Shown: positions 17,044 through 26,619, counted from the first letter of the stretch. The stretch: 64,000 nt of DNA from Chengkuizengella marina (GCF_009910845.1 NZ_SIJB01000027.1:1-64000); one strand, 5' to 3'. Made by a program: numbers and translations. The notes: generated by a model not told the origin, from the sequence alone.

Positions 17044-18828
17044 CTAATAACCATTCTCGGCTAACCACTTCATAATCTCTCCAAAAATTTTCGTAGCTAT
17101 ATGTTGTGCTCCTTCGTAAGGATTTTGAACAAATACAGCGATCGAATATCTAGGATCTTTATGAGGACCGTAGCCAATAAACCATTGATTTTCTCCATTT
17201 TTCCCATCAACAATCACTTCTGCAGTCCCAGATTTTCCTGCTAGTTTCCAGGGATTGCTTTTTAAACTTTTTCCAGTACCGTCTTGTACAACCTCCTCCA
17301 TCCAATGCAATAATAAATTTGAAGTTTGCAATGAAATATTATGTTCTCCCGTACTTAGAAACTGATCATCAAAAGCTTGTTTAAAAGAGTCATTTTGGTA
17401 ACGAACTTCCTTTACTACCTTTGGTTGCTTTACTTCACCTTGATTAAGCAAGGTGACAACAAGGTTTGCGGCTTGCAGTGGTGTCATCAATACATCCCTT
17501 TGACCAATTGAGGTTTGAGCTTTCACACCTTCATCATATCTATCAGTATCGGCTGAAAAAATTTGCCCTACCTCCTCATGATCAAATTGATAAAATACAG
17601 ATTTTCCTTGAATCTGAAACCATCCATTTTTTTGTAAACCACCTAATTTCCTAAATGTTTTTGTTAACATGTCAGAGCTCATTCGTTCCATTACTTTTGC
17701 AAAGGTAATATTGCAAGATTGTGCAAAAGCTTCCTCGAATGAAATTGTACCATGACCTTCCTTTCTCCAGCATGTAAATCTATATTTTCCAAGATGACCG
17801 TTACATTCAAATTTTTCTTTTGGATCTACTAAATCGTTTTCTATTGCTGCCGCTGCAACAATGATTTTAAAAATGGAACCAGGGATTTGCGCTTTTAAAG
17901 CTTGATTGCCCCAATGATTTACAGTCATGGTTACCCGATTAGGATCATAACCAGGAAGACTGGACATTGCTAGAACATCAGCGTTATGAGTATCTAAAAC
18001 AACCACAGCACTATTTTGATTTGTATATGAGGCTTGTATCCTTTCCACGTTCTGTTGAATATTTTTATCAATCGTAGTCTGAATTTTTAAAGGATAAAAT
18101 GGATTAGTAGACTGAATGAGCCTTAAATCTAATCCAGGAATCACTCGATGTTTCCCATCTGTGAAAAATGAAAGTGATATATCTTCTACACTTTGAATTA
18201 GTGAGTCAAATGTTTTTTCTAATCCGCTAGCACCAATTAATGTATTTATGGACATTTCTCCACGATCAATTTTATTTGGGTATAAATTTTTTATTCTACT
18301 CGGGTTTTCACCTACAAAACCAATTAAATGGCTTGCAATATAAGGATCAGGGTATCTTAGTTCATATTGGATAGCTTGAATACCTGGTAAATGGAGTTCA
18401 TTGATGTGTGCTACCTCATCGGCTGTTAATAAATAAGGAATTATTGCAGTTGGATCCTCCTTCCAAATGACAGGTTCATTTATACTATTAAAGAATTCAG
18501 TCCACTCTTCTAATGTAATGTCTAATATACTTACTAATTTATTTATTTTTTGTTCATTTCCCTGGAAATGACTTTGATTTGGAAAGACGGCTACAACATG
18601 TACCAACCTTCCTGTTAATGAATCTCCATTACGATCATAAAAGTGACCTCTTCCAGAGGATAGTATAACTCCAGATTCTCTTTGATTAACGGAACGCTCA
18701 ACAAGATTAATGTCCATAGTTGAATAACTTCTGGTCTCAACCACTTGAATCCAGAACAATCTTGAGACTAATATTCCAATTATAAATGTAAAACATAATA
18801 ATATGAGTAAGATCCTTCTTTTATCCAA
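17044..18828 (-). CDS. Class B penicillin-binding protein (transpeptidase)
   Basis: Membrane-anchored peptidoglycan transpeptidase. One N-terminal helix (residues 5-25) is followed by a dimerisation domain including YELRYPDPYIASHLIGFVGE and then the penicillin-binding domain. The catalytic motifs are SIFK (Ser318-Lys321), SCN (371-373) and KSGT (532-535). There is no glycosyltransferase domain, so it is class B, similar in size to B. subtilis PbpI or SpoVD. Cell-division, elongation or sporulation role cannot be separated here. It is transcribed alone, with a terminator behind it. Confidence 0.9.
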   Translation of the reverse strand: MDKRRILLILLCFTFIIGILVSRLFWIQVVETRSYSTMDINLVERSVNQRESGVILSSGRGHFYDRNGDSLTGRLVHVVAVFPNQSHFQGNEQKINKLVSILDITLEEWTEFFNSINEPVIWKEDPTAIIPYLLTADEVAHINELHLPGIQAIQYELRYPDPYIASHLIGFVGENPSRIKNLYPNKIDRGEMSINTLIGASGLEKTFDSLIQSVEDISLSFFTDGKHRVIPGLDLRLIQSTNPFYPLKIQTTIDKNIQQNVERIQASYTNQNSAVVVLDTHNADVLAMSSLPGYDPNRVTMTVNHWGNQALKAQIPGSIFKIIVAAAAIENDLVDPKEKFECNGHLGKYRFTCWRKEGHGTISFEEAFAQSCNITFAKVMERMSSDMLTKTFRKLGGLQKNGWFQIQGKSVFYQFDHEEVGQIFSADTDRYDEGVKAQTSIGQRDVLMTPLQAANLVVTLLNQGEVKQPKVVKEVRYQNDSFKQAFDDQFLSTGEHNISLQTSNLLLHWMEEVVQDGTGKSLKSNPWKLAGKSGTAEVIVDGKNGENQWFIGYGPHKDPRYSIAVFVQNPYEGAQHIATKIFGEIMKWLAENGY

Positions 18829-18956
18829 TTTGCCTGCTCCTAATTTCTGACTTTTACTTGTTTTTATTTCAGAAACATAAAAATTAAGTCGTTTTTATTA
18901 TTTACAAATTTAAATTAGAACAAACAAAAGTGTTAAATATACTATATTTTTTCAAC

Positions 18957-19002
18957 AAAAAAACTCCTATGCTACAGAATTTTATCTGCTTGCACAGGAG
19001 TT
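18957..19002 (-). terminator. Terminator after GH26-like gene 1
   Basis: AACTCCTATGC (18962-18972) pairs with GCACAGGAGTT (18992-19002) with one mismatch; on the minus strand a T-run follows. It ends the secreted hydrolase gene at 19042. Confidence 0.8.
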
Positions 19003-19041
19003 CTTTAACTATTTTAATTTAATGATATGAGTTGTTTACAT

Positions 19042-21996
19042 TTAATGTGTGTATTCATAATGCTCAGAGTCATATTGAGGTCCATTCTTTTCATATGTGA
19101 AATAATAATCCACTACATCCCCTGTTGATAAATTAGAAATCGTATATTCCCAACGATCTCCACCGCCAACATCATTTAGAAAATAGTTTTGTTCATCTCC
19201 GTTGTTCACCCTGTAGTGCACTACTACAAAATTTGGAGTATAACCGTTTGGTTCAAATGAAATGAGAGCTTGTGAATCAGTAATAGCTTCTACATTAGAA
19301 GTGAAATCAATATTCGGTGTTCCGTCACCCTCATGTTCAAATATATAGGTCTGAGATTCATATTGAGGCCCATTCATTTCATAAGTGAAATAATAACTAA
19401 TTGAAGAACCTACTGGAACATTGTTAATCGTATACTCCCATCGATCACTTGTTCCATTATATTGTAGGAAATAATTCTGTTGTGTACCATTATCTATTCT
19501 GTAGTGTAATGTCACAAAATTTGGTGTGTAGCCGTTTGGAACAAACCATATCTGTACTTGTGAGTTACTTAATGTGTCTACGCCTTTTGAGAAATCTCCC
19601 GCTGGTGCTTCATCTGTAGTTACATTAAGTGCAATGCTCTCTGTAGAGCTATTACCTGCCGCATCTTTAGCGATGATTGTAAATGAATAAGTTGTACTAG
19701 CATTTAGACCAGTTATTTCAAATGTCAAATTACTTGTAGAACCTACAAGACTTGAATCCATATATACATCATATTCAGCAACACCTACATTGTCAGTTGA
19801 TGATGTCCAATTAATATTGACACTTGACTGAGTAACGTTACTAGCATTCAAATTGGTTGGTGCAGTTGGTGGTTCTGTATCTGGTGATTCTGTAGTAACA
19901 CTTAATGGCTCACTTTCCCCAGATTTATTTCCAGCTGCATCTTTTGCAGAAACTGTAAATACATAATTTGTTTCTGCATTAAGTCCATTCACCACATAAA
20001 AGGTATCAGTTGTTGATCCAATGAAATTTGAGTCCATATATACATCATATTCTAAAACTCCAAGGTTATCTGACGATGCATTCCATGAAATATTAACAGT
20101 GGATTGTGTTATGACAGTTGCAGCTAAATTAGTTGGTATTGTTGGTGGTTCTATGTCTGGCCCAGCTGTAGTCACTAATAATGGGATGCTTTCATTTGAT
20201 ACATTTCCTGATACATCCTTCGCTGTGATAGTAAAGGTATAAGTTGTATCTGGAGATAAACCAGTTACAGTAAAATGAGTGCTGTTAGATGACCCTACTA
20301 AATTTCCATCTCTATAAATATCATATCCTGACACCCCGTAATTATCTGTGGAAGGGGACCAAGATAGATTTACAGAAGTATCTGTTACTAAATCAGCAAA
20401 CAAATTAGCAGGGACAGTAGGAGCTTCAGTATCATCTACAGGTACACCTGTCTCTAATATTTCAAACAGATCTGGTGACGCATTCATCCACATTCCATTA
20501 TTTATTTCTTCTAACCATTTCGTTTTAATGTAATCATTCGTTTCAATTCTTGTATCTCCCCATAAATCTCCCCACATCTCCTGATTTGCCCAATCATTAT
20601 TAATGTAGGACAAAGCTCTAACTACATCTCTATTTTCTTCTATCCACGAGAAAAGCAACTGATACCAGCTCCAAATCTGTTCATCCGTTACATCACCATT
20701 CCAAAAATTCCAATTTGTATCCAAATGATACCCTTGTGGTGTTGATTCTGCAATCATAATTGGTTTATCATGCTCTCTAGCAAAATCAAGCATCTGGTCA
20801 TATGGAGCAGGAACGTATTGGAAAAACGAAACCCCCATCCAATCTACATACTCATCACCAGGATACCAACTCTCAATTGGTGTTGTAACTTGCCAAGTGG
20901 AAGCTTGCCATACATAAGCTACGTTGTCTACACCTAGAAATTCAAAACGATCTACAATATATCTCCATGCATCTACAAATTGTTCTGCATTGTAATGATT
21001 CCATGGACCATCAAATTCATAACCAATTCTTAGAAAAACTGGACGACCATCCTCCTTAAAAGAATTCCCTAATTGATCAATATATTGATCATGAGTACCA
21101 TCAACAATATGTGTTAAGTTAGTTCCTGTATTGTCTACAATATACAAGCCCATTTGCAACACAGAATTTGGATAATCTCTTAAGTTTTCAAACATATTTA
21201 TAGGGCCAGATCCATAATCAATTCTTTCATCCAAACTACAACCATATAAAATATATTCTTGATTTCCTTCAGAAATATCACAATACGTCGTAGTTCCTGC
21301 TGGAACAGGTAAATCAGGATCTGCCACATAACCTTCCACAGCTGCTAAATCTTGACCAATAATTAAAAGTGCTTTACCATCAGGAGGCGAATATTTTCCG
21401 GTATAATAGTAATCCGGTTCAGGAAATGGCGGTGGGTCTCTAGTGGGTGGAACTGGTGAACCGTCTCCTTCAGAATATAGTAATTCTTGTGGAATAACTT
21501 CTTTTGCCTGACTATCACTTGACCAAGCTAATTGAGCTGAAGCTTCTCCATCATTTTCAAAATATTCAACCGTAATATACGCTTTTTGCCCTCCAACCAA
21601 CTCTACTCTACCTTTTATTTCAGTAGCAGGTTGAATAGCCCATCGATCAATTACTAACTGACCATCTACCCATACACGAACCCCATCATCTGTTGTACCA
21701 TAAATTGTATAAATTTCAGAGTATCTAGGTTCTACCATTCCAGACCAACGTATGGAAAAGTTCTCGCTCCCTACACTACCTGGACCACTTTGCCCCCAAT
21801 TGAAATTAATACTTGGATCTATCTGAGTAAAACTCGGTGTTCCAGACAAATTTTGATTTGAAAAATACTCTGCAAATAAACCATCACCATTGGCATCTAC
21901 CGGCGCTGATAGAACAACACTATATAGAGATAAAATTGAAAAAAGCAAGCTAAGAATAGTTATGATACTAATTCGTTTTCCAGACTTTTTTAACAT
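19042..21996 (-). CDS. Secreted modular glycoside hydrolase: PA14, GH26-like, 3 FnIII, 2 CBM56-like
   Basis: Secreted enzyme of 984 aa. Signal peptide about 1-31. A PA14 domain follows (about 37-176, with TTDDGVRVWVDGQLVIDRW). The catalytic module spans about 200-510. In it LRIGYEFDGPWNHY carries the likely acid/base Glu327 and KPIMIAEST the likely nucleophile Glu417, the pattern of clan GH-A, closest by eye to GH26. Three fibronectin III repeats (about 522-795) are nearly interchangeable. Two C-terminal repeats (about 801-893 and 897-984) with FVTLHYRI and YYFTYEMNGPQYES resemble CBM56 beta-1,3-glucan-binding modules. AAGGGAG precedes the ATG. A paralogue lies at 47738. Substrate is probably a beta-linked polysaccharide (mannan, beta-1,3-xylan or beta-1,3-glucan); this is inference. 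Confidence 0.85.
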   Translation of the reverse strand: MLKKSGKRISIITILSLLFSILSLYSVVLSAPVDANGDGLFAEYFSNQNLSGTPSFTQIDPSINFNWGQSGPGSVGSENFSIRWSGMVEPRYSEIYTIYGTTDDGVRVWVDGQLVIDRWAIQPATEIKGRVELVGGQKAYITVEYFENDGEASAQLAWSSDSQAKEVIPQELLYSEGDGSPVPPTRDPPPFPEPDYYYTGKYSPPDGKALLIIGQDLAAVEGYVADPDLPVPAGTTTYCDISEGNQEYILYGCSLDERIDYGSGPINMFENLRDYPNSVLQMGLYIVDNTGTNLTHIVDGTHDQYIDQLGNSFKEDGRPVFLRIGYEFDGPWNHYNAEQFVDAWRYIVDRFEFLGVDNVAYVWQASTWQVTTPIESWYPGDEYVDWMGVSFFQYVPAPYDQMLDFAREHDKPIMIAESTPQGYHLDTNWNFWNGDVTDEQIWSWYQLLFSWIEENRDVVRALSYINNDWANQEMWGDLWGDTRIETNDYIKTKWLEEINNGMWMNASPDLFEILETGVPVDDTEAPTVPANLFADLVTDTSVNLSWSPSTDNYGVSGYDIYRDGNLVGSSNSTHFTVTGLSPDTTYTFTITAKDVSGNVSNESIPLLVTTAGPDIEPPTIPTNLAATVITQSTVNISWNASSDNLGVLEYDVYMDSNFIGSTTDTFYVVNGLNAETNYVFTVSAKDAAGNKSGESEPLSVTTESPDTEPPTAPTNLNASNVTQSSVNINWTSSTDNVGVAEYDVYMDSSLVGSTSNLTFEITGLNASTTYSFTIIAKDAAGNSSTESIALNVTTDEAPAGDFSKGVDTLSNSQVQIWFVPNGYTPNFVTLHYRIDNGTQQNYFLQYNGTSDRWEYTINNVPVGSSISYYFTYEMNGPQYESQTYIFEHEGDGTPNIDFTSNVEAITDSQALISFEPNGYTPNFVVVHYRVNNGDEQNYFLNDVGGGDRWEYTISNLSTGDVVDYYFTYEKNGPQYDSEHYEYTH

Positions 21997-22017
21997 AGAT
22001 TATCTTCTCCCTTACTT

Positions 22018-22116
22018 TCATATTATTTTCCACTATATGAAAAGCAAAAGTTAGCTTTATTAGAGGATCATAAAGATGAACCAATTGACGAAATTGAGAA
22101 AGAGGGAAAATTTTGA
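22018..22116 (+). pseudogene. Short coding-like remnant
   Basis: An open stretch ends at TGA 22114-22116 and translates to SYYFPLYEKQKLALLEDHKD then EPIDEIEKEGKF. The charged, protein-like composition and lack of a start suggest the 3' end of a lost gene, but it is short and could be chance. It overlaps the upstream region of the hydrolase gene. Confidence 0.22.
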
Positions 22117-22392
22117 TTGATTGGTTGCTTTATGTCCCCAATTGAGACAATAGGTATGTAAGAATGATCATTGGAAATTTAAGTGATAAGTACTTAGATG
22201 GTGATTACCAAATGTAGAAGAATGTTTGAAGTGAAGATTAGTACAACGATTTTAATAATATATGATTTGACGATTAGAAATTAACAAAACTAATAAACTC
22301 AATTAATTTATACTATAATGCAATCTACCTAATCTCATATACATATAGTGGTACAAAAAAAACTGTCTCTCACCTCCAATAACAAATTTATC

Positions 22393-22435
22393 GAAAATTT
22401 TTTAAATACTCATCTATAAGTATTTAAAATTTTCC
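22393..22435. repeat. AT-rich inverted repeat with AAAATTTT cores
   Basis: GAAAATTTTTTAAATACT (22393-22410) faces AGTATTTAAAATTTTCC (22419-22435), an imperfect inverted repeat around eight bases. Further GAAAATTTT copies are at 22106-22114 and 22623-22632. The gap 22017-22898 otherwise holds only remnants (22018-22116 and 22656-22790) and a terminator. Confidence 0.45.
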
Positions 22436-22655
22436 TATGATATAATAATAAAAGTGTATATATATGTAAAATATCATAATAATTAAATGCTAACAATGAC
22501 TTATATCACTTGAAATTGTCCATTTTATTAAATTAATACTAGGAATACTATGATATACTTTAAAATCCTATTCTTTACTTTTATTTATATAAAACCAAAG
22601 AATAGGATTAGTTTTTAATAAAGAAAATTTTCCGTATTTAGTTAAAATTGAAGTA

Positions 22656-22790
22656 TTAATTTCTAGAAGATCTACCTATTCGTATGATAAGAAAGAAAAT
22701 AATAATCCCAATCATACTAAAAAGTAGGATATAACTAATATCTAATCCTGTACTTTTATTTTGATTTGATAAATCAATTATTTCATACAC
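22656..22790 (-). CDS. Possible small membrane protein or membrane-anchor remnant
   Basis: GTG at 22788-22790 opens a 44-codon frame with one strong helix (ISYILLFSMIGIIIFFLIIR) and a basic tail IGRSSRN. It reads like the C-terminal anchor of a surface protein, preceded by NQNKSTG, but no LPXTG is present. No convincing ribosome site is seen and the frame is open upstream to a TAG, so it may be the tail of a lost gene. It sits just after the terminator of the alkyltransferase-like gene. Confidence 0.3.
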   Translation of the reverse strand: MYEIIDLSNQNKSTGLDISYILLFSMIGIIIFFLIIRIGRSSRN

Positions 22791-22820
22791 AAAGAAACTT
22801 CTTTTATAAAAGAAGCTTCT
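22788..22820 (-). terminator. Terminator after alkyltransferase-like gene
   Basis: CTTCTTTTATAAAAGAAG (22798-22815) is a perfect palindrome, extended by AGAA/TTCT outside one mismatch. The minus strand continues TTTCTTTG, as expected for termination of the gene at 22899. Confidence 0.55.
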
Positions 22821-22898
22821 CTTACTTTGTCGCTACTTAAATATTTATCTTTCTTCAAGATTTGATATTCAATATATCTAGATTTTATAAAAAGTATC

Positions 22899-23216
22899 TC
22901 AATGATTCTCTTCAGGATGAAATTGATATACAGAAAGATTTAAAGCTCGATAAGTATTGAATTTAATACCTTCACTTTCAAGTGACATTTTTTGAATAAA
23001 AAATAATTCTTCATCAGCAATACCTATTTCACCTTTGGAATTGATCACTCGATGCCAAGGGAGTTTATGATTTCGGCTCATGGAATGTAAGATTCTTACA
23101 ACTTGTCTTGCTCCCTTTGGACTTCCAGCTAACCTAGCTATTTGTCCATAAGTCATCACTTTTCCCGATGGGATTTTCTTGATGATTTTAAGTACCTGCT
23201 CTGTAAAACTGTGCAA
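22899..23216 (-). CDS. Alkyltransferase-like (ATL) DNA-binding protein
   Basis: Homologue of the DNA-binding domain of O6-methylguanine-DNA methyltransferase. It contains IPSGKVMTYGQIARLAGSPKGARQVV, the helix-turn-helix and Arg finger region. The active-site PCHR is replaced by PWHR in LPWHRVINSKGEIG. With Trp in place of the acceptor Cys it cannot accept the alkyl group, so it is an ATL protein that flags alkylated guanine for nucleotide-excision repair. I start at TTG 23214-23216, nine bases after AAGGAG; the ATG at 23223-23225 directly abuts that site, and earlier ATGs lack one. Confidence 0.88.
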   Translation of the reverse strand: MHSFTEQVLKIIKKIPSGKVMTYGQIARLAGSPKGARQVVRILHSMSRNHKLPWHRVINSKGEIGIADEELFFIQKMSLESEGIKFNTYRALNLSVYQFHPEENH

Positions 23217-23447
23217 AATGTACATCTCCTTAAATACATAATCCATTATAATTATAAATCTTAATAACATTTTAACGCATTTTTCCATCTCTTTGATATC
23301 AGAATACTTAAACTAAAAATATTAAAAATGTGTGCTTGTCATAGGATACTTGTCTATACAAAATAATGTCTTTGAACATAGTATATAATACCTCTTAGTA
23401 ATAGGAGGCAATTATCACACGCTATGACTTATTTATCTATCTATAGT

Positions 23448-23483
23448 AAAAAACCTCACTATTAATTTATGTAGTGAGGTTTT
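23448..23483 (-). terminator. Terminator after small membrane protein gene
   Basis: AAAACCTCACTA (23450-23461) pairs with TAGTGAGGTTTT (23472-23483); the minus strand continues into T. It serves the 60-aa gene at 23595. The gap 23217-23594 shows no further gene. Confidence 0.75.
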
Positions 23484-23594
23484 CTAGTGTATATAAAATT
23501 TACTTTAATAATTCTCCTTTTGTAATTGTAAAATTCTAAAAAAACGTCGAATTCCGTTTACAATGAAATTGACGATTTCTGATTTTTTTAACTA

Positions 23595-23777
23595 TTAAAC
23601 ATTCTTAACTGCAACGTAATAAGCAACTACGCCGAAAGGTCCAAACAAAGACACAATGATCTTCCATAACATATGTATATTCGTTTCTTTTCGTTTGGAA
23701 ATTTTAGTAATCATAAAAATAGAAATAATCCATATAATGAACGCCATAGCAAATCCTATTGGTCCACCCATAATCAT
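23595..23777 (-). CDS. Small membrane protein, PLDc_N-like
   Basis: Sixty residues with two helices (about 8-25 and 38-56). The second contains LFGPFGVVAYYVAVK, resembling the PLDc_N membrane segment of small Firmicutes proteins. AAGGTGGG precedes the ATG and a good terminator follows, which supports expression. It lies 65 bases after nagA on the same strand. Function unknown. Confidence 0.65.
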   Translation of the reverse strand: MIMGGPIGFAMAFIIWIISIFMITKISKRKETNIHMLWKIIVSLFGPFGVVAYYVAVKNV

Positions 23778-23842
23778 AACCCACCTTCTTTGTTTAATGC
23801 TAATCTAAATATTATAACTTATATATTCAGATTTTTCATTTA

Positions 23843-25018
23843 TTAAACAAAAAACTTCAATAATTCTCCATCTTTCCATACCTTCTCAATATGCAGATCT
23901 TTTGAAACCAATAACAAATCTGCTTGCAAACCTTCATCTACACTTCCAATTTGCTCTTCCATTCCTAGACGTTTTGCAGGATTATAACTAGCAAGTTTAC
24001 TAACCTCTGGAACAGATAGACCCACTTTATTGACCATATATTTAAAGCCTTCTATCATCGTTAAACTACTACCTGCAAGATTGTCTCCTTCTTTTAATCT
24101 TGCTACGTTATCTTTCACTACTACATTTAACCCTCCCAAATTATATATCCCATCACCCAACCCTGCTGCAGACATCGCATCCGTAATGAGCAATAGGTTA
24201 TCTTTATTTTTCAATTTCGTTAATAAGTCAATACAAACAGGGTGAACATGTTCTCCATCTGCTATAATTTCCGTACTTATTCCTTCATTCACTAAAATAC
24301 TTCCAACTACCCCAGGTTCTCTATGATGCATTCCACTCATTGCGTTAAACATATGTACAGAATGAGTTAATCCAGCTTCGTATGCAGTTTCCATCTCCTC
24401 ATGAACTGCATCAGTGTGTCCACACGCTATCACTATACCCTGTTCAACTCCATATCGAATCATCTCAACAGCTTTTTCCTTCTCAGGAGCAAGGGTTAAA
24501 ATTTTAATCACCTCTGGAAATTTATCAATCCACTCTTTTAACCAATCTAACCGAGGCGGAATAACGTAATTTGGATTTTGAGCTCCTAGTTTATTGCGAC
24601 TAATAAAAGGACCTTCCAAATGTACTCCAATGATTTGTGCAAATAGTTGGTCTTTTTTCTGTAAGCTCACAACAGATTGCAGAACTTTCTCAATGTTTTC
24701 TTTTGAGGAAGTAACGGTTGTGGCAAGCATTGTTGTTGTCCCATGTTGAGCATGAAATTCGCTTATTCCTTGAAGAGATTTCTGACTGGCATCCATAAAA
24801 TCAAAACCATTACCACCATGTACATGAACATCTATAAAACCTGGAAGTAACCAAGCACCTTCAGCGTTCACGATTTCCACATCTGGCTTCTCCACTAAAA
24901 AATAATCCACATCATGATTTTCAACAATATGCTTTATTTTTCCTTCATAAATGAAAACTGCCCCTCTTTCAATTACTCCCTTTAAGCTAACAATATTTGC
25001 GTTATATATAAACAACAT
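23843..25018 (-). CDS. nagA: N-acetylglucosamine-6-phosphate deacetylase
   Basis: Amidohydrolase that converts GlcNAc-6-phosphate to glucosamine-6-phosphate in amino-sugar recycling. Metal and substrate residues are visible: IDVHVHGGNGFDFMD near the start, GVHLEGPF with the metal Glu, ACGHTDA and SVHMFNAMSGMHHREPG with substrate His residues, and LITDAMSAAG with the catalytic Asp. The length of 391 aa is typical. No nagB or GntR regulator is adjacent. It is divergent from deoD. Confidence 0.95.
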   Translation of the reverse strand: MLFIYNANIVSLKGVIERGAVFIYEGKIKHIVENHDVDYFLVEKPDVEIVNAEGAWLLPGFIDVHVHGGNGFDFMDASQKSLQGISEFHAQHGTTTMLATTVTSSKENIEKVLQSVVSLQKKDQLFAQIIGVHLEGPFISRNKLGAQNPNYVIPPRLDWLKEWIDKFPEVIKILTLAPEKEKAVEMIRYGVEQGIVIACGHTDAVHEEMETAYEAGLTHSVHMFNAMSGMHHREPGVVGSILVNEGISTEIIADGEHVHPVCIDLLTKLKNKDNLLLITDAMSAAGLGDGIYNLGGLNVVVKDNVARLKEGDNLAGSSLTMIEGFKYMVNKVGLSVPEVSKLASYNPAKRLGMEEQIGSVDEGLQADLLLVSKDLHIEKVWKDGELLKFFV

Positions 25019-25210
25019 ATCACCTCAAATACTAATCAAAAATCAAACTTATATATTCTTCTAATATAAACTATAAAACAGATCTACAATTAAAAACAGG
25101 GGGAAATTTTGTTCATTTTATGTCTTATTTGAATCAATATAACGATTATGATACATTGATTAAGCAAGGTTATGATAATTATCTACTGAAAATGAGAAAG
25201 GATTGTTAAA

Positions 25211-25918
25211 ATGAGCATACATATTGAAGCAAAAGAAAATGAAATCGCGGAAACGATTCTGTTACCAGGTGATCCATTACGCGCAAAATATATCGCAGAA
25301 ACCTTCTTAGAAGATATTTCTTGTTATAACAATGTTCGAGGCATGTTAGGGTTTACAGGTACATACAAAAATGAACGTATTTCTGTTCAGGGAACTGGAA
25401 TGGGTGTCCCTTCAATTTCTATTTATGTAAATGAATTAATTAAAAGTTATGGTGTTAAAAATTTAATCAGAGTAGGAACATGTGGAGCAATTCAGAAAGA
25501 TGTAAAAGTGCGTGATGTCATTCTTGCCATGACCTCCACCACAGATTCTCAAATGAATCGCATTGAATTTGGACCTATTGATTATGCGCCAACAGCAAAT
25601 TTCGACCTATTAAAAAGAGCTTATGACACTGGTGTTGAAAAAGGATTAAATTTAAAAGTGGGTAATGTATTTACTGCGGATCAATTTTACAATGATAATG
25701 CACAATTTGAAAAGTTAGCTCGTTACGGAGTTCTTGCAGTTGAGATGGAAACGACAGCTTTATATACACTAGCAGCTAAATTTGATGTCAATGCACTATC
25801 TGTTTTAACTGTAAGTGATCACATCTTAACCGGTGAAGAAACAACTGCTGAAGAAAGACAAACAACCTTTAATGATATGATTGAAGTTGCATTAGATGCT
25901 GCAATAAAAAATAAATAA
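25211..25918 (+). CDS. deoD: Purine-nucleoside phosphorylase
   Basis: Hexameric, DeoD-type purine-nucleoside phosphorylase (235 aa) that splits purine nucleosides with phosphate for base salvage. It shows [37 protein letters not shown] for ribose binding, and VSDH with the catalytic Asp. AAAGGATTG lies upstream of the ATG at good distance. It is transcribed alone. A hairpin ACCCTGTAC/GTACAGGGT (25968-25989) follows without a clear T-run. Confidence 0.96.
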   Translation: MSIHIEAKENEIAETILLPGDPLRAKYIAETFLEDISCYNNVRGMLGFTGTYKNERISVQGTGMGVPSISIYVNELIKSYGVKNLIRVGTCGAIQKDVKVRDVILAMTSTTDSQMNRIEFGPIDYAPTANFDLLKRAYDTGVEKGLNLKVGNVFTADQFYNDNAQFEKLARYGVLAVEMETTALYTLAAKFDVNALSVLTVSDHILTGEETTAEERQTTFNDMIEVALDAAIKNK

Positions 25919-25967
25919 TCAACATTAAAAATAAAGAAAAGATTCGAAAATATTTAAATAACCATTG

Positions 25968-25989
25968 ACCCTGTACCTAAGTACAGGGT
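25968..25989. terminator. Hairpin between converging deoD and acetyltransferase genes
   Basis: Perfect nine-base arms ACCCTGTAC and GTACAGGGT around CTAA, placed between two converging genes. No T-run on either side, so a weak terminator or mRNA-end stabiliser. Confidence 0.5.
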
Positions 25990-26013
25990 TTAACTATGAA
26001 TTACATCGTATAT

Positions 26014-26553
26014 TTACTGATTGTATTCATCTTTTAATAATCCATATAAAAACATATCATAACGCTTACCATCACGTTCAAGAAACTCACGGTAAACTCC
26101 CTCTTTTTTAAATCTAAGTTTTTCATATAAAGTTATCGCTCGTTCGTTATAACTAAACACGGTTAATTGTAAACGATATAAATTAAGTTCTCTAAATGAA
26201 TAACGAAGAGCAAGTGTTAACATTTCTGTTCCAAAACCTTTTGACCAATATTCTTTATCTCCAATGGCCATGGTTATCCATGCCGTACGGTGGTTCCAAA
26301 GTATTCCATCTAATTCTATTATCCCTATAATTTGTTCTACATCTATTAACCTTACAGCAAATCGATATTCATTGGAATTTGAGGAATCAATCCACTTTTT
26401 TATTTCTGAAGCTTGCTTTGGGAATGCCGCTTCCGCAGTAAAAAAATTCAAAAAATCAGCATCCTCATACCATTTCAACAAATCAGAAATATCTGATTCT
26501 CTGATAGCTGTTAATTTTAACTTGTCCCCTACAAACAATTGACTTGACTTCAT
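26014..26553 (-). CDS. GNAT acetyltransferase, RimJ/RimL-like
   Basis: Acetyltransferase of the RimJ/RimL (Acetyltransf_3) branch. It has LTAIRESDISDLLKWYEDADF at the N-terminus and AITLYEKLRFKKEGVYREFL near the end, the usual block for ribosomal-protein or small-molecule N-acetyltransferases. I start at ATG 26551-26553 after AGAGGA; the upstream ATG lacks a site. It is nine bases from the stop to the next GNAT gene in the same direction, so both may be co-transcribed. Substrate unknown. Confidence 0.87.
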   Translation of the reverse strand: MKSSQLFVGDKLKLTAIRESDISDLLKWYEDADFLNFFTAEAAFPKQASEIKKWIDSSNSNEYRFAVRLIDVEQIIGIIELDGILWNHRTAWITMAIGDKEYWSKGFGTEMLTLALRYSFRELNLYRLQLTVFSYNERAITLYEKLRFKKEGVYREFLERDGKRYDMFLYGLLKDEYNQ

Positions 26554-26619
26554 ATATATCCTCTTTTCTAGTATGTAATCTATACTTATCAATAACATTA
26601 GTGAAAACAAAATGATTTA

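Noticed and set aside
22656-22790. LPXTG sorting signal
   Set aside because: The stretch NQNKSTG lacks the Pro, and no sortase is in the window.
23401-23465. Thirteen-codon frame after AGGAGG
   Set aside because: Spacing to the ATG is too long and the frame overlaps the terminator stem.
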